Shown piece by piece: positions 24,929-33,900 of a stretch of 64,000 nt of DNA. A program made the translations under genes and the position numbers. Origin of the DNA: Ampullimonas aquatilis (lineage in GTDB: Bacteria > Pseudomonadota > Gammaproteobacteria > Burkholderiales > Burkholderiaceae_D); the NCBI RefSeq assembly GCF_049675895.1, contig NZ_CP183834.1, positions 1,178,001 to 1,242,000 on the forward strand. Reading direction: 5' to 3'. The notes under the pieces are model-generated. The model had not been told where the DNA came from and searched no databases. It was given only the letters and a program-made list of their open reading frames with translations. Positions within the stretch are counted from its first letter, which is position 1; the number at the start of each line of letters is the position of its first letter.

Positions 24929-26344
24929 ATGTCCAAGACCGCCGCAGACGTACTCAAGTTTGCGAAAGAAAACGAAGTTAAATTCGTGGATTTCCGCTTT
25001 ACAGACACTCGGGGCAAAGAACAACACGTATCCGTGCCAATTTCTCAGTTCGAAATGGACAAGTTTGAATCGGGTCACGCTTTTGATGGTTCTTCCATTG
25101 CTGGCTGGAAAGGTATTGAAGCCTCTGACATGATTTTGATGCCGGATCCTGATACGGCCAATATCGATCCTTTCCGAGATGAAACGACGTTGATTTTAAC
25201 TTGTGACGTCGTTGAACCTGCTGATGGCAAAGGTTATGACCGTGACCCACGTTCCATTGCCAAGCGTGCCGAGGCTTATTTGAAATCCAGTGGTCTGGGT
25301 GATACTGCCTACTTTGGTCCAGAGCCAGAGTTCTTCATTTTTGATGGTGTACGCTGGAATGTGGATATGTCCGGTTGCTTCGTCAAAATTGATTCCGAAG
25401 AGGCTTCCTGGTCTACCGGTGAAAAAATCGAAGGTGGCAATATGGGTCACCGTCCTGCTGTCAAAGGTGGTTACTTCCCAGTTCCTCCAGTCGACAGTTT
25501 CCAGGATATGCGCTCAGAAATGTGCCTGATTTTGGAATCCATGGGTGTGCCAGTTGAAGTGCATCACCATGAAGTGGCTGGTGCAGGTCAGAACGAAATT
25601 GGTACCAAGTTTGCCACGTTGACGCAACGTGCTGACTGGACTCAGATTCTGAAGTATGTGGTTCACAATGTGGCTCATTCTTACGGAAAAACGGCGACTT
25701 TCATGCCAAAACCCGTTGTTGGTGACAATGGTTCAGGTATGCACGTTCACCAGTCCGTCTGGAAAGATGGCAAAAACCTGTTTGCTGGTGATGGTTATGC
25801 TGGCCTGTCCGAGTTTGCGCTGTATTACATCGGCGGCATCATCAAGCACGCTCGCGCCTTGAATGCGATCACTAACCCGGGTACCAACTCCTACAAGCGT
25901 CTGGTGCCAGGTTTCGAAGCTCCGGTTAAACTGGCTTACTCAGCTAAAAACCGTTCTGCTTCTATCCGTATCCCTTACGTGGCCAATCCAAAAGGTCGTC
26001 GTGTAGAAGCTCGTTTCCCTGATCCACTGATGAACCCTTACATTGGCTTTGCTGCCTTGTTGATGGCTGGTCTGGACGGTGTTGAGAACAAGATTCATCC
26101 TGGCGAAGCTGCCAGCAAGGATCTGTACCACTTGCCGCCAGAAGAAGATAAATTGATCCCAACCGTTTGCTCTTCACTCGATCAGGCGCTGGACTATCTC
26201 GACAAAGGTCGCGGCTTCCTGACTAAGGGCGGCGTGTTCTCTGACGAGATGATCGATGCTTACATCGAACTCAAAATGCAAGAAGTGACTCGTTTCCGCA
26301 TGACAACTCACCCAGTTGAGTTTGACATGTACTACAGCCTGTAA
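24929..26344 (+). CDS. glnA: Glutamine synthetase, type I
   Basis: A 471-residue enzyme that makes glutamine from glutamate, ammonia and ATP. AGGAGA five bases ahead of the ATG at 24929 and the standard opening MSKTAADVLKF fix the start, although the frame is open for another 216 bp upstream. Landmarks include HAFDGSSIAGW, PDPDTANIDPF, the ATP/metal segment FGPEPEFFIFD, HHHEVAGAGQNEIG, NPGTNSYKRLVPG and RIPYV. The adenylylation tyrosine lies in KDLYHLPPEE, so GlnE control is expected. Length equals the family norm. Upstream NtrC and sigma-54 sites, and ntrB-ntrC downstream, show the classical nitrogen-control arrangement, here interrupted by a DUF4124 gene. Confidence 0.98.
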   Translation: MSKTAADVLKFAKENEVKFVDFRFTDTRGKEQHVSVPISQFEMDKFESGHAFDGSSIAGWKGIEASDMILMPDPDTANIDPFRDETTLILTCDVVEPADGKGYDRDPRSIAKRAEAYLKSSGLGDTAYFGPEPEFFIFDGVRWNVDMSGCFVKIDSEEASWSTGEKIEGGNMGHRPAVKGGYFPVPPVDSFQDMRSEMCLILESMGVPVEVHHHEVAGAGQNEIGTKFATLTQRADWTQILKYVVHNVAHSYGKTATFMPKPVVGDNGSGMHVHQSVWKDGKNLFAGDGYAGLSEFALYYIGGIIKHARALNAITNPGTNSYKRLVPGFEAPVKLAYSAKNRSASIRIPYVANPKGRRVEARFPDPLMNPYIGFAALLMAGLDGVENKIHPGEAASKDLYHLPPEEDKLIPTVCSSLDQALDYLDKGRGFLTKGGVFSDEMIDAYIELKMQEVTRFRMTTHPVEFDMYYSL

Positions 26345-26365
26345 TTTTTTGCATTGCTGAGTAGT

Positions 26366-26394
26366 AAAAAAGGCGGGTTTGTCCCGCCTTTTTT
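26366..26394 (+). terminator. Terminator after glnA
   Basis: AAAAAAGGCGGG, loop TTTGT, CCCGCCTTTTTT. It is a strong intrinsic terminator 22 bp after the glnA stop, so ntrB-ntrC probably need their own promoter. Confidence 0.92.
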
Positions 26395-26477
26395 ATTGGT
26401 TGCAAAAGCAATCAATGCCGATACTCACCTAAGGTATGTGGCAGAATACCCTGGCTTAGGTGCGATATATCTATCTC

Positions 26478-26503
26478 TATAAATATACAGATGGGGTGTA
26501 TCA
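26478..26503 (+). promoter_or_regulatory. -10-like box and operator-like palindrome ahead of the DUF4124 gene
   Basis: TATAAA (26478-26483) runs into ATATACAG, spacer ATGGG, GTGTAT (26496-26501). The arms are slightly imperfect (one G for C). The layout repeats the sites at 3625 and 19181. Confidence 0.45.
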
Positions 26504-26628
26504 ATCTGATTAGTGTTAATGAATGGACGCTCATTTTATTTGTCAAACGGTTCGGTCTTTTCTGCACTAGTATGGCGACAGGCAAACTAAAATGCCTGAT
26601 TACTCCGAATGACTCTCATACTGTCTTT

Positions 26629-27141
26629 ATGAATTCTTCAATTATTTCAGCACCGCTTCGTACAGTTTTGCTTCCTCTCTGCTTGATGACTATGCTGTGT
26701 GGTATGGCCAGGGCCGATGATGTCTATGTCTGTACGGACGATTATGGCAATAAGACTTACCAGAATATGGCTGGCGGTAAAAACTGCAAGCGGGTTGATC
26801 TGCCGAATGTGACGACGATTCCGGCACCCAAGGTCAAGGCTGGGGCGAGTTCAGGTTCCTCTTCGGCCAGTTCGCCATCCGGTTTTCCAAAAGTTGATCC
26901 AACCACGCAAAAGTCGCGTGATACCGAGCGCCGTCGTATCCTGGAACAGGAATTGGCTGGCGAGGAACAAAAGCTCGCTAACCTGCGTCAGGAGTACAAC
27001 AATGGTGAGCCCGAGCGGCGTGGTGATGAGCGCAATTACCAGCGTTATCTGGATCGTGTCAGTCAATTGCGCGAAGATATTTCCCGTACCGAGAATAACG
27101 TGTCTTCCCTGAAGCGTGAACTTGGCAATCTGAAAGACTGA
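26629..27141 (+). CDS. Secreted DUF4124-domain protein
   Basis: From the ATG at 26629 this is a 170-residue protein with a signal peptide ending MLCGMARA-DDVYVC. The frame is open to 26491, but the earlier starts would begin inside the putative operator and bury the signal peptide. After cleavage comes a short DUF4124 module (VYVCTDDYGNKTYQN). Next is a Ser/Pro-rich spacer, then a charged helical region likely to form a coiled coil (ERRRILEQELAGEEQKLANL and onward). DUF4124 proteins are periplasmic and of unknown function. It sits between glnA and ntrB, so it may be co-transcribed with ntrB (55 bp gap). Confidence 0.72.
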   Translation: MNSSIISAPLRTVLLPLCLMTMLCGMARADDVYVCTDDYGNKTYQNMAGGKNCKRVDLPNVTTIPAPKVKAGASSGSSSASSPSGFPKVDPTTQKSRDTERRRILEQELAGEEQKLANLRQEYNNGEPERRGDERNYQRYLDRVSQLREDISRTENNVSSLKRELGNLKD

Positions 27142-27196
27142 TGCTTCATTCCTGTTGGCGATACGCTGACTGATCCTTGTTTTTATCGGTGTGCCT

Positions 27197-28267
27197 ATGA
27201 TTGGCTTTAATTCTTCAAGCTATGCCGGCCTTGAGTTGCTGGCATCCATCATCCTGGTTGTGGATGGTCAGCATCGAATCAAATACGTGAATCCAGCCGG
27301 TGAGCTGGCCCTGGGTGCTTCGCGCAAGATTCTCTACAAGTGTGGCCTGGAAGACGTCTTTCTCAATACGATCGAGATGGGTGAGGTGATTGCTGACGTG
27401 GTGGCCAATAAGTTCAGCAACAAGCAACAGGAAATTACCCTGGATCGAATTTTCAATCATGAACAATTGCATGTGCACATGATTGTCAGCTTCATGGAGA
27501 CGCCCAAGAATCATGTGATCATCGAGTTGCGTGAAAACATGCAGCAGATTCGCGTCGATCGTGAAGAGCGCATGCTGGATCAGAGTCAGGCCAACAAGGA
27601 GTTGATCCGTAATCTGGCGCATGAAATTAAAAATCCCTTGGGTGGAATCAGAGGTGCGGCCCAGTTGCTGGAGTTTGAACTGGAAGATCGCGATCTCAAA
27701 GAATATACGCAGGTCATCATCAAGGAAGCAGATCGCCTGCAAACCCTGGTAGATCGTTTATTGGCACCCCACCGACGACCGCATCTGGTTTCCGACGTCA
27801 ATGTTCATGAGGTGTGTGAGCGTGTGCGTTCATTGATTCTGGCGGAATTTCCTGCGGGTCTGGTGATTGAGCGCGATTATGATTTGTCCTTGCCAGAGTT
27901 TCGTGCCGACCGCGAGCAGTTGATTCAGGCAGTCTTGAATATTGCCCATAATGCCGCTCAGGCACTAGCTGAAAAAATTGCAGAAGGCACGGCGAAGATT
28001 GGTTTTGTGACACGGATTGCGCGTCAAGTAACCTTCGCAAAAACCCGTTACAGATTGGCATTGGTCTTGCATGTCACCGATAACGGTCCGGGGATACCGG
28101 AAGAAATCAAAGACAAGATTTTCTTTCCTTTGGTAACGGGCCGCGAGGGTGGAAGTGGTTTGGGATTGACCTTGGCGCAGACATTCATTCAACAGCATCA
28201 TGGCATGATTGAATGTGAAAGTAGACCAGGCAGGACCGACTTTCGCATCATGTTGCCGCTGCTGTGA
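27197..28267 (+). CDS. ntrB: Nitrogen regulation sensor histidine kinase NtrB
   Basis: A ~356-residue soluble kinase/phosphatase that responds to PII and controls NtrC. An N-terminal PAS domain (about 10-120) contains ILVVDGQHRIKYVNPAGELA. The H-box is RNLAHEIKNPLGGIRGAAQL, with the phosphorylated His. The ATP-binding domain shows the N-box AVLNIAHNAAQAL, G1 DNGPGIP and G2 GREGGSGLGLTLAQTF. No membrane segment is present, as expected. The ATG at 27197 or the GTG two codons earlier are the candidate starts; there is no strong ribosome site. ntrC follows 48 bp downstream. Confidence 0.95.
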   Translation: MIGFNSSSYAGLELLASIILVVDGQHRIKYVNPAGELALGASRKILYKCGLEDVFLNTIEMGEVIADVVANKFSNKQQEITLDRIFNHEQLHVHMIVSFMETPKNHVIIELRENMQQIRVDREERMLDQSQANKELIRNLAHEIKNPLGGIRGAAQLLEFELEDRDLKEYTQVIIKEADRLQTLVDRLLAPHRRPHLVSDVNVHEVCERVRSLILAEFPAGLVIERDYDLSLPEFRADREQLIQAVLNIAHNAAQALAEKIAEGTAKIGFVTRIARQVTFAKTRYRLALVLHVTDNGPGIPEEIKDKIFFPLVTGREGGSGLGLTLAQTFIQQHHGMIECESRPGRTDFRIMLPLL

Positions 28268-28315
28268 TCCTGGCCGCGGCGTGTATCACCATAACTAGAA
28301 GATCGCCGTACCTAC

Positions 28316-29902
28316 ATGAAAAATATCTGGATTGTTGATGACGACCAATCGATTCGCTGGGTTCTCGAAAAGGCTTTAACGCGAGAAAACCTGCCCGCCA
28401 AATCATTCAGCAATGCCAAGGATGCCATTGAGGCACTGGAACACGAAATTCCACAGGTGCTGATTTCTGATATTCGTATGCCTGGATCATCGGGTCTGGA
28501 GTTATTGCAAACAGTTAAACGCCAATTTCCAGGTTTGCCGGTCATTATCATGACGGCCTATTCGGATCTGGATAGCGCGGTGGCAGCTTTTCAGGGGGGG
28601 GCCTTTGAATATCTGGCCAAACCATTTGATATTGATAAGGCGGTAGAGCTGATTCGTCGTGCGCTGGAAGAAAGTCTGCGTGAAGCTTCGGTTGAAGAGC
28701 GCATGACCGAAGCGCCTGAGATTCTTGGCCAGGCACCTGCGATGCAGGATGTATTCAGGGCAATTGGTCGTTTGAGTCACTCCAATGTGACCGTGCTGAT
28801 TACTGGCGAATCGGGTTCTGGTAAGGAACTGGTTGCAAGAGCCTTGCATAAACACAGTCCTCGCAGCGAGCACCCCTTCATTGCCCTGAACACTGCGGCG
28901 ATTCCTAAAGATTTATTGGAATCTGAATTATTTGGTCATGAGCGTGGCGCTTTTACTGGTGCCCAGACGATGCGTCGTGGTCGCTTCGAGCAGGCGGAAA
29001 ATGGCACCTTGTTTCTGGATGAAATTGGTGACATGCCATTTGATCTGCAAACCCGATTGCTACGCGTGTTATCCGATGGTCATTTTTATCGCGTTGGTGG
29101 TCATAGCCCCTTAAAAGCCAATGTACGGGTGATTGCTGCCACTCACCAAAATCTGGAAGATCGGGTACGCCAGGGCCTGTTTCGCGAAGACTTGTACCAT
29201 CGCTTGAATGTGATTCGCTTGCGCCTGCCAACGCTGCGCGAACGCCGTGAAGATATTCCTTTGCTGATTCGTCATTTCTTGCAAAAGAGTGCGCACGATC
29301 TGGGTGTGGAAGCCAAACGGGTATCCGAATCGGCCATGCGTTTTTTGAGCCAGATGGATTTTCCGGGTAACGTGCGTCAGCTGGAAAACCTCTGTAACTG
29401 GCTGACTGTGATGGCGCCAGCCCAGACCATTGAAGTCAAGGATTTGCCGCCTGAAATGCGTACCGGGCCAGTCAACGAGTTGGTAAAGGATGATCCATGG
29501 CAGGCGGCCAGTCGACCTGAAGTCAATCGCATTTTTGAGTCTGGTCCAGGTAAAACGGCTGCACCTGTAAATAGTGGCTTTGTCCCTGAGTCGCTGTCAT
29601 CCGCTGGTTTGGGTTCTGCTACCGGTTTTGATTCTGCTTCGATGGGTTTTGCAGAATCAATGCCAGTGGCCAGTGTTTCATCAAGTTGGTCCGAACTTCT
29701 GGAGCAGCATGTCAAAACCATGTTGGCGGCTGATCAGTCCAACATCATGGATGTGTTGACCAGGGATTTCGAATCCATTCTGATTCGAGCCGCTTTGGCT
29801 TCCACCCGCGGTCGGCGCATTGAAGCAGCACAAAAGCTTGGAATAGGGCGCAATACCATCACCCGTAAAATCCAGGAACTCGGTTTGGACAACCCTGCCT
29901 GA
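28316..29902 (+). CDS. ntrC: Nitrogen regulation response regulator NtrC (sigma-54 activator)
   Basis: A 528-residue sigma-54-dependent activator. The receiver domain (1-120) has the phospho-acceptor Asp in SDIRMPG. The AAA+ domain (about 140-375) has Walker A GESGSGKE, the sigma-54 contact loop GAFTGA and Walker B LFLDEIGDM. The C-terminal Fis-type helix-turn-helix ends RIEAAQKLGIGRNTITRKIQ. It is ~50-60 residues longer than most NtrC proteins. The surplus is a Ser/Ala/Gly-rich linker at about 385-460, between the AAA+ and DNA-binding domains. A run of eight G at 28594-28601 encodes the Gly-Gly in FQGGAFEY of the receiver and is a potential slippage site. It is expected to act on the two boxes ahead of glnA. 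Confidence 0.96.
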   Translation: MKNIWIVDDDQSIRWVLEKALTRENLPAKSFSNAKDAIEALEHEIPQVLISDIRMPGSSGLELLQTVKRQFPGLPVIIMTAYSDLDSAVAAFQGGAFEYLAKPFDIDKAVELIRRALEESLREASVEERMTEAPEILGQAPAMQDVFRAIGRLSHSNVTVLITGESGSGKELVARALHKHSPRSEHPFIALNTAAIPKDLLESELFGHERGAFTGAQTMRRGRFEQAENGTLFLDEIGDMPFDLQTRLLRVLSDGHFYRVGGHSPLKANVRVIAATHQNLEDRVRQGLFREDLYHRLNVIRLRLPTLRERREDIPLLIRHFLQKSAHDLGVEAKRVSESAMRFLSQMDFPGNVRQLENLCNWLTVMAPAQTIEVKDLPPEMRTGPVNELVKDDPWQAASRPEVNRIFESGPGKTAAPVNSGFVPESLSSAGLGSATGFDSASMGFAESMPVASVSSSWSELLEQHVKTMLAADQSNIMDVLTRDFESILIRAALASTRGRRIEAAQKLGIGRNTITRKIQELGLDNPA

Positions 29903-29937
29903 TAAACCCCTTTTATCTGTTGCTGTAGCAACTATGC

Positions 29938-29977
29938 AAATGGGCAAGCCTGGTATCAGCTTGCCCATTTTGTTTTT
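29938..29977 (+). terminator. Terminator after ntrC
   Basis: AAATGGGCAAGC (29938-29949) pairs with GCTTGCCCATTT (29959-29970), a perfect 12-bp stem with a 9-nt loop, followed by TGTTTTTT. Confidence 0.9.
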
Positions 29978-30483
29978 TGGATAGCGGATGACATCGCTGT
30001 GCGCGAAATTACTCAAACTCGGTGATGTCAGTTGGTCATCCTGAATATCTATTCATTGTGTATCTCGATCGGGGGGAAACAATCGCATATTGATGTGCCT
30101 GGAGTTAACAATAGTTAAACCGAGATAGGTGTTATTGCTCATTAACCTTGGATACTGTAAGGCGGTATATTCAATTTTATAGCTTGTTAAGTGCTATTTA
30201 ATTACCTGTAGAAACTGGATATCAGGGAGTATTGTCCATTGTTGAGTAAGTATTGTCAGCTTTGAACAACAAATTGATACTTAAGTTAAAGTAGTTTATT
30301 AAGTTTTCTCTTAAGTCTTGTTACTATCCAAAAAAATAGACGATTAACCGTACATCGTATTCAGTAGGGCTGGGAGGCCACTGAGACATCTGTGCACATG
30401 CATGCCGGATGTTGGCCATAACAAGTCGGTTGTTTCACTCGACTACCCCATCCCTGCTCGGGTATAGAGAGATAAACATCATC
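29978..30483 (+). other. Gene-poor AT-rich region with a structured leader
   Basis: About 500 bp without a convincing gene. Near the end, GGCCA (30376-30380)/TGGCC (30413-30417) encloses ACATC (30386-30390)/GATGT (30408-30412), and AGTCG/CGACT follows. This gives a compact folded leader ahead of the small ORF at 30484. I cannot match it to a known riboswitch. Confidence 0.4.
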
Positions 30484-30738
30484 ATGACTATTGCGCCTGC
30501 CCAGACTTTTCAGCCTGCCAAATGGCTTTCGCGCCTCAGCACATCGCTTGCAGGGCTACTTTTATTTTCCAGTGCAGCGCTGGCTCACAATGTGGATACC
30601 TCTTTAATGCAAATAAAAGCAGTCGCTTCAGAAGCCGAAGTTGCAGTTCAATTAACAATGATACGACTACCTCCATCTGTCACTATATTTTTAAACGACG
30701 ATAGCTTGTGGCTTGGAGTTAGATGCCTTAATTGTTAA
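30484..30738 (+). CDS. Short secreted ORF, possible gene remnant
   Basis: An 84-residue frame with a good signal peptide (LSTSLAGLLLFSSAALA-HNVDT). The mature part is short (~50 residues), ends in WLGVRCLNC and matches no family I know. The first mature residues are plausible for a secreted protein. The later part has a less protein-like composition, and the downstream DNA becomes AT-rich noncoding. It may be a small secreted protein or the decayed 5' end of a larger surface-protein gene, perhaps related to the neighbouring giant gene. It has the same orientation and lies 205 bp ahead of that gene's start. Functional status is uncertain. Confidence 0.4.
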   Translation: MTIAPAQTFQPAKWLSRLSTSLAGLLLFSSAALAHNVDTSLMQIKAVASEAEVAVQLTMIRLPPSVTIFLNDDSLWLGVRCLNC

Positions 30739-30943
30739 TAATTTTTGTGAAGATTTAACAGTTAATTTTTTTCTGATAGTTAATATCCATGCATTACAAA
30801 ATTAGTTAAACCGTGCTATCTGCACGAGCCAATTTTTTGGGAGGAAGTTGGCTTTTCAGGTTTTCCTTGGAACATATTCAGATTTGGAACGGTTCCATTG
30901 GTACGTCTGCATCTATTCCTCCCTGGTTGCGAGTGAATTACAT

Positions 30944-33900
30944 ATGAAAAAAACAAAGATGCGTTTGTTTAGCCGATTTGGTATTGCCAATTTATTGAGC
31001 AGCTTGGTCTTGCTCGCTGTGGCTGGGCAGGCCAACGCCGTTGATTTGCAGGTATCGAGTTTTACCGATACACCAGATCCCGCTGTGGCAGGCGGCAATA
31101 TCACCTATTCAGTTCGTGTTGAAAATAACGCCACTGACTTTGCCAATAATGTCGTGGTTCAAGTCACAGTCCCAGCGACGACCACGTTTGTCAGTGTCAA
31201 TGATGGTCGCTGTGCTTTTAATGCGGGTGCAAATCGTGTTGATTGCGCATTTGGTGATTTAGAGGGAACGTTGGCTGCTGGTAATCCGATCAACTTTGAC
31301 GTGGTTGTCAAAACTTCGCAAGTTGGTACGGTAGCACCGCAGACTACGATCTCATCATCTAATACCGATACCAATCCAGCTAATAATACGCTGGCGCAAA
31401 ACACCACTGTTGGGGCAGGCGCAGATTTGGTAATTGCTAATGTGACGGGTGCACCGGCGACAGTGACAGCCGGTGGCTTGGTCACCTATACGGTTAGTAC
31501 CGCCAATAACGGACCTAGTGTTTCAACGCAGCCTCGTTTGACCTTTACGTTGTCACCAGAAACCACCTATGTTGCCAATAGTGCAACCGGAACCGGATGG
31601 ACCTGCTCAGGTGCAGCACAAACGGTGACTTGTAATGCAACCAATGTCGCTGTGGGTGCTTTACCGATACTGACTTTGCAAGGCACGGTTGGTAGCTTGC
31701 CCAGTAGCGGCAATATCACTGCAACAGCAACTATCAGTGAAAATGGTGGGACACCAGACCCGATACCCAATAACAATAGCCAACAAGCGACTGTTGCAGT
31801 GGCAGCAGGCGCCAATTTGTCGATTACCAAAACAGTGCCGTCACCTGCCATTGCAGGCACGAATGTGACCTTCACTTTATTGCCAAGAAATACCGGCCCA
31901 AGTGCGGCAGCCAATGTGGTGGTGACAGATACCTTGCCTGCAGGCTGGACTTATGTTTCTGCAACCGGAACCGGTTGGACTTGTACCAACCCTGCGGCAC
32001 AAGTCGTTAGTTGTACCGCTGCAACCTATGCTGTGGGTGCGACCAATAATATTAGTCTGGTTGCGTTGGCACCCAATAATGCGACAGTCGGTCCAACAGG
32101 AACGGTCTACACCAATAGTGTTGGCATTAGCAGTGATACGGCTGACCCTAATGCCGCCAATAATAATGGGACTGCCAATGTGAATGTGTTGCCTGACGGC
32201 GCCGACTACCGGATTAATTTTGGCGGTAAGGCCCCAACACCGGTAGCTCAGGGTTCTGACCTGACCGCCACGCTCAGCATTACCAATCTGGGACCGAGGA
32301 CTGCCACAGGCAATGCTCGTATCGTCTTGGCATTGCCAGTTGGTGAGACTTATGTTTCTTCCAGTGGTACTGGTTGGACTTGTACTTCGTTGAATCCCAT
32401 CACATTGTCTTGTGACTACGCACTTGGTGCTGGTTTGGCTGTGAGTGCGTCGAGTGCCAACCTGGCGATTATCACGAATGCTGGCTTGGCGGGAACACTG
32501 ACCAGCAATGCCTGTACCGGTAGTAGTTTGCCTGCAGCAGCGGTCGGTGCTACTGCTGCACCGCCAACACAAGGAGACCCCAATACCAGTAATGATTGCC
32601 TGGGCAAGTCGGTTGTTTCTACCGGTACTCAGGCCGATTTGTCGGTGACCAAACTGGCCAATACGGTAGATGCCAATACCAATGTGGCGACCAATGAAAC
32701 TTATGTGGACTTCACGATTTCGGTCACCAATGCGGCGACTTCAACAGGTGCTGCTACGGGCATGGTGGTAACGGATACTTTGCCAGCAGGATTTTATCTG
32801 GCAGGTAAAACGACGATGGCATTACAAGGCACGCCTGGGTTTACTTGCGGTTTTGGCGCAACGATTACCTGTACTCAAAATGGTGGCGATACATTGGCGA
32901 TTGGTGCCACCCGCGATATCACCATCAGAATTAATCGACCATTTGGCGATTCTGGTGCTGGCACATTTACCAATAACGTTTCAGTGACGAGTACGACAAT
33001 TGGTGATGCAGTTACATCCAACAATTCAGGATCAACAACATTTACGGTTGACCCCATTGCCGATGTTGAAGTGACTGGCGTCACAGTGACACCCAATCCA
33101 GTGAAAGCGGGTGTTGATGCAACCTATGTCATCAGTTATCGGAATAATGGTCCATCTACTGCACAGGCAGTCAGCGTCAATAATGTGTTCACCTTGCCAG
33201 GCGGGGATGCTGGTTATACATTGGTTTCGGCAACCTCGACTAAAGGGACTTGCACCAGTACAGTTACTGACCAGACTTGTACTATTGGCACGATGGCGAG
33301 TGGCGAAACACAATCCATTACTGTCAAAATTCGACCTAACTGGCAGACTGGTGCAGCCAATCGCATCTTTACCAATACGGCAACGATATCAACGACTACT
33401 GTTCAGTCCGATGTTACCAATGATGCCAAGAATGCCAGTTTAACCATCAATCCTGCTGCAATTGATCTGATTGTCAACACGACCGATCTGGTTGATCCGG
33501 TTGCTTATGATTCCAGTGTGGCAACTAACTATATTGACTACAAAGTCAATGTCAACAATGCGGGTCCTTCCTTGGCTACTGGGGTGCAATTCAATGCGAT
33601 TATTGCACCAGCCAATGGTAAGCAAATTACCTTTGTAGGCGATACCAGTACCTGGGGTGGGGCACTGAATGCGGCGCCTTTGTGTAATAACATTGGCACG
33701 GCAACAACTGGTCCAGCGACCACAACGATTAGCTGTAATCTGTCTGCCACATCACAACTTGCCGCAGGCGCTAACGTAGATGTTTATTTGCGGTTCAGAG
33801 TCGATTCGGCTCCAACGACGGGTGGTGATACTTATACCATTACACCAACTGCCTCAGCGAGTGAGACAGAAGCTAATCTGACAAATAATACGGAAGGTGA

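Noticed and set aside
30360..30480. Structured leader considered as a c-di-GMP (GEMM) or similar riboswitch
   Set aside because: The stems do not fit the conserved core bases of GEMM or other classes I know; kept only as an unexplained leader.
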